Source: Candidatus Bathyarchaeota archaeon
GTDB taxonomy: Archaea > Thermoproteota > Bathyarchaeia > Bathyarchaeales > Bathycorpusculaceae
DNA length: 35,573 nucleotides
Assembly (NCBI GenBank): GCA_018396955.1
Contig: JAGTQI010000006.1
Location: 1-35,573 of the forward strand
Reading direction: 5' to 3'
A program made the translations under genes and the position numbers. This document shows, piece after piece, positions 14,633 to 22,554 of the stretch; within the stretch, counting starts at the first letter, position 1; the number at the start of each line of letters is the position of its first letter. The notes under the pieces are model-generated. The model was not told where the DNA came from and did not search any database. It saw only the letters and a list, made by a program, of their open reading frames with translations.

Positions 14633-16009
14633 ATGTTAAGCCAGAGGAGACTGTTTGGAACCAACGGAATCCGCGGGCTCGTCAACAAAGAGTTAACGCC
14701 GGAGCTTGCGATTGCCATTGGGAGTGCAATAGGCACATATCTTCATTGTGGCGATTTGCTTGTTGGATATGATGCCAGAACAAGCAGTCCCATGCTTGCA
14801 AAAGCCGTAGTATCGGGTTTAAATGCTACTGGTTGCAGTGTGCTCTTCGCTGGAATGGCGCCCACGCCAGCATTGCAATATGCCGTTAAAAAGCACAGGC
14901 TTGACGGTGGAGTAATTATAACGGCTTCCCACAACCCGCCAGAATACAACGGGATAAAAGTTTTGTGGAATGATGGAATAGAAATCGCGCGAGAACAAGA
15001 AATCGAAGTTGAAAACATATTCTTTGACAAAAAATTTCGCTACGTGGAGTGGGACAAAATAGGAAGTGTTAAAGATCTTACAGGGATTATCGAAGAATAT
15101 GTGGAGGCTATAAAAGGGCATGTGGACGTAGCCAAAATAGCCAGCAAGCATTATCATGTTGTAATTGATGCTGCAAACAGCGTTGCTGCCCTCGCTGTTC
15201 CCAAACTTCTTAGAGAACTTGGCTGTCGCGTCACAACTATAAACGCAAACATTGATGGAACATTCCCAGCTAGACCACCTGAACCCCGACCAGAAAACCT
15301 TGGAGATTTAGCCTCAACAGTCAAAGCCATGGGTGCAGATTTGGGTGTTGCTTTTGACGGGGATGCTGACCGCTCAATATTTGTTGACGAAAAAGGCGAA
15401 ATTCACTGGGGTGACAAAACCTTCGCCCTCGTCGAAAAACACTTTTTACTGCAAAATCCGGGCGAAAAAATTGTTTCGCCCATAAGTTCATCAACTTTGG
15501 TAAAGGATATAGCTGACGCCTATTGCGGCGAAATAGTCTGGACAAAGGTTGGAAGCGTCATAGTCTCCCACACAATGAAGAAGCTAGGCGCAAAACTTGG
15601 CGGAGAGGAAAACGGCGGAATCTTCTACGGGCCCCATCAGCCAGTCAGGGATGGCGCAATGGCCACAGCCCTAATTTTGGGTATAATGGCTGAAACAGGC
15701 AAGAAACTTTCAAGCCTTCTCGCCGGACTGCCTAAATATTTTATTGAGAAGGGAACTGTTGAATGTCCTGAACAACTTAAAGAAAAAGTTTTGGAAAGGC
15801 TCATTGAGCAGACAAGGGGGTTAAACATAAACACCATCGATGGAGTCAAGATTTGGTTTGAGGATAAAAGCTCCATACTTGTTAGACCAAGCGGAACAGA
15901 ACCACTATACAGGCTTTACGCAGAAGCCAAAACGAGGAGAAAAGCCCTAAGGCTTGTCCAAGACTTCATTTTAAAACTTAAAAGGATAATCAACAGCTTA
16001 AAAGTCTAA
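14633..16009 (+). CDS. glmM: Phosphoglucosamine mutase / phosphomannomutase (GlmM-like)
   Basis: A 458-residue alpha-D-phosphohexomutase with all four landmarks. The phosphoserine loop is TASHNPPEYNG (S99), the metal loop is DGDADRSIF, the sugar loop is GEENGG, and the phosphate-binding loop is RPSGTEPLYRLYAEA. The N-terminus LFGTNGIRGLVNKELTPE is typical of archaeal GlmM proteins, which interconvert glucosamine-6- and -1-phosphate; phosphomannomutase activity is possible. The chosen ATG 14633 follows GAGGTGA (14621-14627) five bases before it; the frame also has a GTG inside that motif. It follows the nucleotidyltransferase after 15 bases, fitting a UDP-GlcNAc route. Confidence 0.92.
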   Translation: MLSQRRLFGTNGIRGLVNKELTPELAIAIGSAIGTYLHCGDLLVGYDARTSSPMLAKAVVSGLNATGCSVLFAGMAPTPALQYAVKKHRLDGGVIITASHNPPEYNGIKVLWNDGIEIAREQEIEVENIFFDKKFRYVEWDKIGSVKDLTGIIEEYVEAIKGHVDVAKIASKHYHVVIDAANSVAALAVPKLLRELGCRVTTINANIDGTFPARPPEPRPENLGDLASTVKAMGADLGVAFDGDADRSIFVDEKGEIHWGDKTFALVEKHFLLQNPGEKIVSPISSSTLVKDIADAYCGEIVWTKVGSVIVSHTMKKLGAKLGGEENGGIFYGPHQPVRDGAMATALILGIMAETGKKLSSLLAGLPKYFIEKGTVECPEQLKEKVLERLIEQTRGLNINTIDGVKIWFEDKSSILVRPSGTEPLYRLYAEAKTRRKALRLVQDFILKLKRIINSLKV

Positions 16010-16046
16010 ACCGGCATAAGTATTTCTGCAGCTCGGAGAAAACCAA

Positions 16047-17399
16047 ATGTTGTTGACAAGATCCACAGAAACCAAAGCCTTAGAGCGTGGCGAATGGGCA
16101 GTTAGCATAGTTGGTTGTGGACGTTTAGGACTTCTCCACGCTTGTCTATTTGCCGAGGCTGGCTTTAAGGTTATATGCATTGACAGCGACCAAGCTATTA
16201 TAGAGCGTATACTAAAAGGCAAAGTTCCATTTCTAAAGCATGAAGCGGAGCCGATTCTCCGGAAATGTTTAGCGAGTGGAAGGCTAAAAGCCACCAGTGA
16301 CTTGAAAGCAGCGATGGCCCATAGCAACGTCATATTGGTTGCTACATCCGCAATTGTAGATGATAAGGGTGGGGTGGACTACTCTCCCCTAGAAAAAGCT
16401 CTAAAGTCTATAGGCTCAATTCTTCGCAGAGAAGCATTGATCATCCTAACAAGCGTTGTTGGGATAGGCGTAATAGAGGGGTTCCTCAAAGAGATTCTTG
16501 AAAACTCCTCTGGATTTAGGGCTGGATCAGACTTTTACTTAGCCTATAGTCCAATCCTTTTTCCAGAAATACAGACGCTTAATGGGTTGTCAAATTGCAG
16601 GCGGATTGTTGCTGCGTCAGATAGGGCTAGTTTGGAGATAGCATTAAACGTCATAAAATCGGTGACAAATGCTGAGGTTATTCCGGTTCAAAGCTTGAAG
16701 ATGGCCGAAGCCATCGCACTTTTTGAAGCTGCTTTTCAAAATGTTAATTCTGCACTGGCTAACGAGTTTGCCTTTCTCTGTGAGAAGCTTGGCATAGACT
16801 ACTTTGTGGCTCGCAACTTTTTAGGCTCTAACACTAACATGCATATGCAATCAACATCAACAAGTGAGGCGCTTAAAATATTGTTGGAAGAAGCTGAAAA
16901 TCTCAATGTAAAGCTCCGTATTTCAGAAGCAGCCTTAGGATTAGATGAAGAAGTCTTAAGGCATAAGGTTGAGCTGGTTCGAGATGCGCTTAAAAGCTGC
17001 GGAAAGCCATTGCGAAGAGCAAAAATTGCTCTGCTCGGGTTTTCTCAAACACCAAACACCGCAGACATCCCAAAGTATTCCGCAAAGAAAATTGTTAGTA
17101 TGCTTGAGAAAAAAGGGGTGAAATTAACACTTTACGACCCCTACACATCTTGGAAAGCCATAACAGACCTAGAACATGCGCAACCTAAAAAAAGTTTAGT
17201 AGAGGCTATTGAAGGTGCAGACTGCATAGTAATACTAGCAGCACATGAACAGCTTAAACGACTAAATTTGAGAAAGCTTAAGCTTTTAGCGAAAATGCCA
17301 GCGGCAATCGTAGACCTTGAAGGCATTTTGGACCCTGTGAAGGTTGAAGCTGAAGGCTTCATATATCGTGGTTTTGGAAGAGGAGTTTGGAAGAAATGA
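16047..17399 (+). CDS. UDP-glucose/GDP-mannose dehydrogenase family protein lacking catalytic residues
   Basis: A 450-residue protein with the three-domain order of nucleotide-sugar 6-dehydrogenases. The NAD-binding N-terminus is intact (VSIVGCGRLGLLHACLFAEAGFKVICIDSD, about 19-48). The central helical core is recognisable (LKMAEAIALFEAAFQNVNSALANEFAFLCEKLGID), as is the C-terminal UDP-binding domain (KIALLGFSQTPNTADIPKYSAKKIVSMLEKKGVKLTLYDPY). The catalytic set is missing: the usual E-x-x-K-x-x-x-N Lys and Asn appear as A224 and A228. The GGHCIP loop reads NMHMQS, putting M267 at the Cys position. ATG 16047 has GGAG eight bases upstream. The stop overlaps the next ATG (ATGA). It looks like a pseudoenzyme with retained cofactor site, possibly a regulator or partner of the downstream oxidoreductase. 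Confidence 0.85.
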   Translation: MLLTRSTETKALERGEWAVSIVGCGRLGLLHACLFAEAGFKVICIDSDQAIIERILKGKVPFLKHEAEPILRKCLASGRLKATSDLKAAMAHSNVILVATSAIVDDKGGVDYSPLEKALKSIGSILRREALIILTSVVGIGVIEGFLKEILENSSGFRAGSDFYLAYSPILFPEIQTLNGLSNCRRIVAASDRASLEIALNVIKSVTNAEVIPVQSLKMAEAIALFEAAFQNVNSALANEFAFLCEKLGIDYFVARNFLGSNTNMHMQSTSTSEALKILLEEAENLNVKLRISEAALGLDEEVLRHKVELVRDALKSCGKPLRRAKIALLGFSQTPNTADIPKYSAKKIVSMLEKKGVKLTLYDPYTSWKAITDLEHAQPKKSLVEAIEGADCIVILAAHEQLKRLNLRKLKLLAKMPAAIVDLEGILDPVKVEAEGFIYRGFGRGVWKK

Positions 17400-18343
17400 A
17401 AAAACTAGGAGTCGCTATTATAGGAGCAGGGTTCTGGGGGAAAAATCATGCAAGGGTTTTCACCGAACTGGAAGAAACGGAACTTTTAGCCGTTTGCGAC
17501 ATTGATGCTGAAAGAGCGAAGGTTGTCGCTAAACAATTTGGCGTTAAAGCCTACTCTAACACAGCGAGAATGTTGAAGAGGAAGGATATTGAGGCTGTTA
17601 GCGTCTGTACGTGGTCAACAAGCCTCGCAAAAGAGGCTCTAAAGGCGCTAAAGGCTGGAAAACATGTTCTGGTTGAGAAGCCTATGGCCGCCAACTCAAA
17701 ACAGGCGGAAGCTTTGCTGAAAACAGCGGAAAAGGAAGGCTTACAACTTTCAGTTGGGTTTTTGATGCGTTTTATTCCAGGACTTCAGTACATTAAAAAG
17801 GCTATTGAAAGTCGGGAAATGGGAGAGATTGTCTGTGCCACAGCTAAAAGGGTTTCAGAATGGCCTGAACGAATAGGTGATGTTGGAGTAGTAAAAGACT
17901 TGGCTATTCATGACATTGATGTGATGCGCTACTTGTTTAATAGCGACCCGGTGGCGGTTTACGCTAAAACTGGGAATATGAGGCATAGGAAATTTGAGGA
18001 TTATGCCCACATAATATTGACTTTCAAGCACGAGAAAAACGCGTTTATAGAGGCAAACTGGCTAACTCCCTACAAAACAAGAGTACTGGTGGTGACTGGA
18101 AGCAAGGCCATAGCAAAACTCGACTATATTACACAAGAGCTGACCATGGAAACAGCGGAAAAAACAGTCCAGCCAAGAATCCCATGGCAAGAACCCCTTA
18201 AGCTTGAGCTTCAACACTTTGCAAGATGTGTCTTAGGAAAGGAAAAACCATCTATAACTGGATGGGATGGCTTAAGGGCTCTGAAAATTGCTGAGGCCGC
18301 GCTTAAATCATCTAAAACAGGCAGACTTGTTAAACTTAAGTAG
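17396..18343 (+). CDS. Gfo/Idh/MocA family oxidoreductase
   Basis: A 315-residue NAD(P)-dependent sugar dehydrogenase homologue. It shows the Rossmann GAGFWGKNHARVF (10-22), the EKPMA motif (E94-K95-P96), VGFLMRF in the catalytic domain, and the active-site stretch VKDLAIHDIDVMRYL (K167, D168, H172, D173). All expected residues are there. Relatives of the WbpB/WlbA type oxidise C3 of UDP-GlcNAc-derived uronic acids; that substrate is plausible here because the preceding genes would make UDP-GlcNAc, but it is not proven. ATG 17396 overlaps the stop of the dehydrogenase-like gene (ATGA), so translation is probably coupled. An alternative TTG lies nine bases earlier. The gene ends 2 bases before the convergent Trm112-like gene. 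Confidence 0.92.
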   Translation: MKKLGVAIIGAGFWGKNHARVFTELEETELLAVCDIDAERAKVVAKQFGVKAYSNTARMLKRKDIEAVSVCTWSTSLAKEALKALKAGKHVLVEKPMAANSKQAEALLKTAEKEGLQLSVGFLMRFIPGLQYIKKAIESREMGEIVCATAKRVSEWPERIGDVGVVKDLAIHDIDVMRYLFNSDPVAVYAKTGNMRHRKFEDYAHIILTFKHEKNAFIEANWLTPYKTRVLVVTGSKAIAKLDYITQELTMETAEKTVQPRIPWQEPLKLELQHFARCVLGKEKPSITGWDGLRALKIAEAALKSSKTGRLVKLK

Positions 18344-18345
18344 CT

Positions 18346-18606
18346 CTATTTTCCCTTCAGGTTGAATGGTCTTCCTTCGGAGAGAATTTTCTCCGGGATT
18401 TTCTCCCTCCATTTTTTAAGGAAGGGCAAGTCCTCATTTTCTTTGCGTAACTCGTCTGGGAGCATCTCAGGAATCTCATCACGGATCGGATACCATCTTA
18501 GGCATTCGGGGCAAACAATTAAACCTTCAATAATTTCTTCTTTTTCCTCAAAAACATAAAGCTCTAGCGGATAGTGTTTATCGATGGGACAAGCGAGAAT
18601 TTCCAT
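18346..18606 (-). CDS. Trm112-like (UPF0434) zinc-binding methyltransferase partner
   Basis: An 86-residue protein with the Trm112 layout: MEILACPIDKHYPLEL at the start, a helical VFEEKEEIIEG insert, a CPEC knuckle (C32/C35), RWYPIRDEIPEMLPDELR, and a charged tail. Trm112 proteins are small activators that stabilise several SAM-dependent methyltransferases acting on tRNA and translation factors. Only C6 remains of the first knuckle (CPID instead of CPxC), a variation that may abolish zinc binding or be normal for this clade. ATG 18606 follows AAAAGGA by five bases; the frame also has a TTG one codon earlier. The next gene upstream on the same strand is the methyltransferase Trm5, separated by 82 bases. 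Confidence 0.85.
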   Translation of the reverse strand: MEILACPIDKHYPLELYVFEEKEEIIEGLIVCPECLRWYPIRDEIPEMLPDELRKENEDLPFLKKWREKIPEKILSEGRPFNLKGK

Positions 18607-18688
18607 CAATTTCCTTTTTATTTTCCATTCCTCCTTTAATCAAATTTTCATGTTGTACATATAAAAGCATTTAATTCCGAATTTAGAA

Positions 18689-19558
18689 TTATTGGGCATG
18701 AACGTTGCGGCTTAATGTTTTTATATCTAAAACAATTTGGTACCAGTTCGGTCCAGTTGTGCGAACAATTCTGCCGAAGGGTATTTCAAATTTTGCACCA
18801 AACTCTTCAAGTTTTTTTGAAACTTTTGATTCAACCTTTTCAACAGCGTCTTCCCTTCTACTGGCGTGTTCAAAGTCATAATAGTGTATCCATCCTCCCC
18901 CATTTTTTAAGGCTAAGAGGGCATAAGGCAAAAACTCAAGGGCTTTTTCTGGCAGCGGCATCAACACTCTATCAGCTACGTTCTGAAGCATTTTTTGGAT
19001 GATCTCTTTGGCGTCTCCCTCTACTGGAATAACTTTTCCAAAGGCTCTATTCAGCCTAACATTTTCTTTCATGAATTGAATGGCTATGGGGTTAATGTCT
19101 ATTGAGTAAATTTTTGCGGCGTTTGAGTGTTTGGCAATTACCAACGAGAAGCATCCCACCCCGGCAAACATATTCACGACGGTTTCTCCATCTTCAACAA
19201 GTTTGGCAACCCGCATTCTCTCATAAAAAAGTCTGGGAGAAAAATAGCATTTATCCACATCCACTGAAAATAGGCACCCTGACTCCTTATGAATAGTTGC
19301 TGTTCTTTTTTCCCCGGCTATATGCTCCAATTTCCGAAGCCTATAATCCCCACGAACTGGACTTGTCTGCGCCAAAACAGTTTTAACATTTTTATGAACT
19401 TTCATGATGGTCTCGGCGATTATTTGGCTATATTTTCTGGATTTTTCAGTTAGGCGTATGATGGCTATGTCCCCAACAATATCGTAGGAATTGTAGATGT
19501 TGGGCAATTCCTCTGGCGGAATAATCCCAGACAAGAGCGTCTTTAAACACTTTTTCAT
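18689..19558 (-). CDS. trm5: tRNA (guanine37-N1)-methyltransferase, Trm5 family
   Basis: A 289-residue class I SAM-dependent methyltransferase. The N-terminal part matches Trm5 (YDIVGDIAIIRL, KTVLAQTSPVRGDYRLRKLEHIAGE), then SPRLFYERMRVAKLV. The SAM fold follows with NMFAGVGCFSLVIAK, SIDINPIAIQFMKENVRLN, GDAKE and ADRVLMPLPEKALEFLPYAL, ending with the HYYDF motif that separates Trm5 from TYW2. Trm5 makes m1G37 in tRNA, which prevents frameshifting and is the substrate for wyosine synthesis by Taw1, whose gene is at 23774 in this window. The catalytic Asn-Leu-Pro appears as PLP (MPLPE), seen in some relatives. Start ATG 19558. It is divergent from rpo12. Confidence 0.92.
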   Translation of the reverse strand: MKKCLKTLLSGIIPPEELPNIYNSYDIVGDIAIIRLTEKSRKYSQIIAETIMKVHKNVKTVLAQTSPVRGDYRLRKLEHIAGEKRTATIHKESGCLFSVDVDKCYFSPRLFYERMRVAKLVEDGETVVNMFAGVGCFSLVIAKHSNAAKIYSIDINPIAIQFMKENVRLNRAFGKVIPVEGDAKEIIQKMLQNVADRVLMPLPEKALEFLPYALLALKNGGGWIHYYDFEHASRREDAVEKVESKVSKKLEEFGAKFEIPFGRIVRTTGPNWYQIVLDIKTLSRNVHAQ

Positions 19559-19636
19559 TGCTGACCCTCGATACGATAATAGTTATTGGAAATGCTTAAA
19601 AGTAAAAAACCCTTTGTAATGGGAAGGGTGCGCGTC

Positions 19637-19804
19637 ATGGAGAAAATAACAACAGGAATTGCTTATGAGTGCTTGCGCTGTGGAGCGAAAGTTTTCACAG
19701 AGGAGCTTGAACTTCGCGGCGGAGAAATAAAATGTACAGTGTGTGGGTACCGAGTTTTGAAAAAGATTAGGCCGCCCGTCGTTAAGCGTGTACAAGCGAA
19801 ATAG
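19637..19804 (+). CDS. rpo12: RNA polymerase subunit Rpo12 (RpoP)
   Basis: A 55-residue zinc-ribbon subunit of archaeal RNA polymerase. It has C12-x2-C15 (YECLRCGAKV) and C33-x2-C36 (IKCTVCGYRVLKKIRPPVVKRV), the standard Rpo12 pattern. The chosen start is ATG 19637, because a TATA-like GCTTAAAAGT (19594-19603) predicts a transcript starting near 19622. That excludes the upstream ATG at 19586 and makes ATG 19619 marginal. AGGGTG lies just upstream. Length fits the family (44-60). It is divergent from trm5. Confidence 0.9.
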   Translation: MEKITTGIAYECLRCGAKVFTEELELRGGEIKCTVCGYRVLKKIRPPVVKRVQAK

Positions 19805-19868
19805 TATCTAATAGACTCATTCTTGAAGCACGGTGGCTTGAAAGCTAAAGTTTTATCAATGGCTTAAT

Positions 19869-20156
19869 TTAGAAAAGTTCTCTTTCCCCTATTTTTCGTA
19901 AAGCTTTTCCCCGAAGCTTTATTGCTGGTCCAATAACCTCTTCTGGCTGTTTTTCAGTTGTTTTTCTTTTGACGGTTTCTCCGCATATCCCTCGTGGGAG
20001 GAGTCTCCTTTTTGTGCAGAGGGCATACGAGCAATTTGCCACATTACAAATGTCTTCAGTCCAGCGGCACCAAACTCCGTTTCGGCGGTAAACCGCAGCA
20101 TTTTTGCCACACTTGAAGAGTTCACATGTGGGAGAACACACCTTTACCTGCGCCAA
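19869..20156 (-). CDS. Eight-cysteine small protein, possible metal or Fe-S binding
   Basis: A 95-residue ORF with eight cysteines packed into the first 58 residues (C7, C11, C16, C30, C37, C42, C47, C58). They include a C-x3-C-x4-C opening and a WCRW core, followed by a lysine/arginine-rich tail. I do not recognise a named family. The spacing could support one or two zinc sites or an Fe-S cluster; no redox or nucleic-acid role is shown. The frame starts at TTG 20156; GTG at residue 6 is an alternative. Upstream there is a GGAAAGG about 11 bases away. It converges with rpo12 (64-base gap). The dense, regular cysteine pattern is unlikely by chance, so I take it as a real gene. Confidence 0.72.
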   Translation of the reverse strand: MAQVKVCSPTCELFKCGKNAAVYRRNGVWCRWTEDICNVANCSYALCTKRRLLPRGICGETVKRKTTEKQPEEVIGPAIKLRGKALRKIGERELF

Positions 20157-20270
20157 TGTGGATACGACCTTTCCAATTTTTCTAAAATTTCAGTTTCACA
20201 GCTCTTTTCTTATGATATGTTTGCAACATTTTGATATAAAGTTTTTCCCATAGAACTCAATATTCAAACT

Positions 20271-22376
20271 CTAACTCGAAGTTTCGCTTGGTTTAAAGTG
20301 TTTTCTTCTAACGATTTCTATTATTGCAATTAGCACCACTATTGCTAGGATTAAGATAATTATTGCAAACTGGGCTGTATCCATCAGTAGACTTGCAAAA
20401 ATAACATACGCTCCTATTTTAACCAAAATAGGATTGGAATAATCCCTTTTCTCACCGATATAAATTGTAGTGGTGGCTTCTGGAAGATCAGAGTTTTTCA
20501 AGTATACTTTTATCGTCAATGTTCCGCCAATTTCTCTAAAGCTGGCAATACCCTCTGCTCCTGTAACGTTTGAACATATTTTGACACCATTTCTTTCTAA
20601 AGTTATATTCGCGTTTGGAATCGGCTGACCAAAGTAGTCAACCACTTTTACACATATTGGTAGGTTGTAGAGGGCGCAACGAATGGATCGCGTTACGGTT
20701 TCGTTAAATAATTCGACAGCTTCCGCCCCAAGCAGTATTTCTTTGGAGTAAACTTTAAGGTAGTATTCCCCAAAAATGCAGTTGAAAATTGCGTTACCAG
20801 CATTGTCTGTAAAATTAGTGTAACGTAGTCCCCCCATAAACTCTTGCAACTCTACCAATGCATTTTCTATTGGCTTTCCTTCCAAGTCAATTACCGTGAC
20901 ATGCAAAATTCTTCCTGGGCAACTTATTGTTATGTTGTTCCATGCGCATGGTTTTAAATTAGCGAACATGGTTTGGTTGAAAATATGCCCGTAACGTGAA
21001 GCGCTTATTCTGTAAGAAGCGTTTAGGAGGAAAGAGTGTTGTTTTGCATTTCCAGTGATGTCTGTTTGGAAGGAAACTGTTTCGTTAACATCTTTTCCTT
21101 CGTCAAGGTCTGTTGTGAAATTATAATACAGTCTTATAGACACGAATGGAATTTTTATTGAGCTGTCTAGTGCGCTGACCACTGTTATGTTTAGGCTTGT
21201 AAGCTGACAAGTGAAGTTTAATGTTTTGCTTTCATTTTCTATTTTGAATGTTAAGGCTTCGATAACTTTAACCTTTTTAAAGTAAGCTGTAACGTTGTAT
21301 TCGCCCCTTTCAAGCTGTTTAGTTATAATGCCGTTTCTGTCGCTTGTAACATTGTAAGTTTTATTTGCCCAGTTATCATGAATTCGTATGAAAACGTCAG
21401 GCACTGGTTCGCCGGCGAGGTTGCGTGGCACAATTTCCGTCTTGAAACCTGGAACAGCAAATATTTGAGTGTCGTTGACCCGTTTGACCTTTTCATTTGC
21501 CGTAATAGTAATGCTGTAGTTTCCGATGGTCATATTTTTTTGCACAAGCCAACTTGCTTTGACAACGCCATCTGTGACATTCCATTTGTCCTCATAAATT
21601 TTCTCTCCATCCTTCGATTTTATCGTAATTGTAACATTCTTGCATGATGAGTAGCCGACTGCCCAAACTTTCATCGTGTCGTTCCTGTGATATTCCGCGA
21701 GGTCTGTTAACCCTATGAAGAACGTGTCGGAAGCCAATGTTCCGTTAAAGCTGACCGTGTATGTTCCAGTATAGTTTGTGTGGGCATTTTCAAATGGATA
21801 TATGATTGAGGCGTTTCCAATGCCAGTATCTGTTGTATTCGAAAGCGGGATGCTCTGCGAATACGTCTCGTTGGCGGGCGTTTTCACCGTTACATTTGCA
21901 ACATAGACTGTGTTTGTCTTTCCTCCGGTTATGCTTATCGATATTTTCACTTCTGCTCCTTGTTGTAGCTGTTTTGGATATTCTGGCTTGCTTACTTTAA
22001 GGGTGTATGCGGGGTCGATAATGAACCATGAAGTGGCATTGATGTTTGCGGTAACATCTTGTAAAGTCAACGTATAATTTCCACCGGGAAGTGGTGGAAC
22101 GGAGAAAGAGGCGTTCACATTATTTCCAGAGGCTGTCTCGTTCACTACAAGCTTGCTGCCAAACCAGATTTGGTACAATCCATCCGTTGTGTTTATGGTT
22201 CCAATAACGCGAACTATGTCTTCAACCTTCCCTCGATAGGTTGTGGGTATAACAGAAGTGATTTTTACTTCAGCCGCATTTACACGTGGAGAAATAATCC
22301 GCGTGAAAATTGTTAAGGCTACCAAGGCTATCAGCGCAATTATAACCGTCTTCTTTTTCAAGTCGTTACTCTCCAT
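20271..22376 (-). CDS. Large glycosylatable surface protein with N- and C-terminal membrane helices
   Basis: A 701-residue protein with a cytoplasmic lysine-rich start (MESNDLKKK), a hydrophobic signal/anchor (TVIIALIALVALTIFTRII) and a long extracellular region. Near the end come a C-terminal helix (FAIIILILAIVVLIAIIEIV) and a short basic tail (RRKHFKPSETSS). The extracellular part is a chain of beta-sandwich-like units. Several resemble carboxypeptidase-regulatory/Ig-like repeats: EPVPDVFIRIHDNWANKTYNV, GKPIENALVELQEF, GQPIPNANITLERNG, each followed by DNxGxAxF or similar. It contains dozens of N-x-S/T sequons, suggesting heavy N-glycosylation. A TATA-like CTTTTATAG (22410-22418) predicts a transcript starting near 22388, so ATG 22376 after GGAG is preferred over ATG 22406. 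Role: cell-surface or adhesion protein, function unknown. Confidence 0.8.
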   Translation of the reverse strand: MESNDLKKKTVIIALIALVALTIFTRIISPRVNAAEVKITSVIPTTYRGKVEDIVRVIGTINTTDGLYQIWFGSKLVVNETASGNNVNASFSVPPLPGGNYTLTLQDVTANINATSWFIIDPAYTLKVSKPEYPKQLQQGAEVKISISITGGKTNTVYVANVTVKTPANETYSQSIPLSNTTDTGIGNASIIYPFENAHTNYTGTYTVSFNGTLASDTFFIGLTDLAEYHRNDTMKVWAVGYSSCKNVTITIKSKDGEKIYEDKWNVTDGVVKASWLVQKNMTIGNYSITITANEKVKRVNDTQIFAVPGFKTEIVPRNLAGEPVPDVFIRIHDNWANKTYNVTSDRNGIITKQLERGEYNVTAYFKKVKVIEALTFKIENESKTLNFTCQLTSLNITVVSALDSSIKIPFVSIRLYYNFTTDLDEGKDVNETVSFQTDITGNAKQHSFLLNASYRISASRYGHIFNQTMFANLKPCAWNNITISCPGRILHVTVIDLEGKPIENALVELQEFMGGLRYTNFTDNAGNAIFNCIFGEYYLKVYSKEILLGAEAVELFNETVTRSIRCALYNLPICVKVVDYFGQPIPNANITLERNGVKICSNVTGAEGIASFREIGGTLTIKVYLKNSDLPEATTTIYIGEKRDYSNPILVKIGAYVIFASLLMDTAQFAIIILILAIVVLIAIIEIVRRKHFKPSETSS

Positions 22377-22409
22377 CGCTCCAAAGTTATTATGGGTGTG
22401 AAACATTTA

Positions 22410-22418
22410 CTATAAAAG
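22410..22418 (-). promoter_or_regulatory. TATA-like element for the surface-protein gene
   Basis: CTTTTATAG on the minus strand is centred about 38 bases before ATG 22376. It would place the transcript start near 22388, leaving a short leader that includes GGAG. It supports the downstream start choice. Confidence 0.4.
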
Positions 22419-22554
22419 GAGCATTTTAAACTTTACCTTTCGTTTCAACAGTTTGTCCTTCAGCTTAAAGCACTGGATTTAAACCGTTTTATGGGTAATC
22501 CATTTAAACAACGGCGTTCAAAAAGGTATGCATATGCATGATGAGGGTCTTCCT

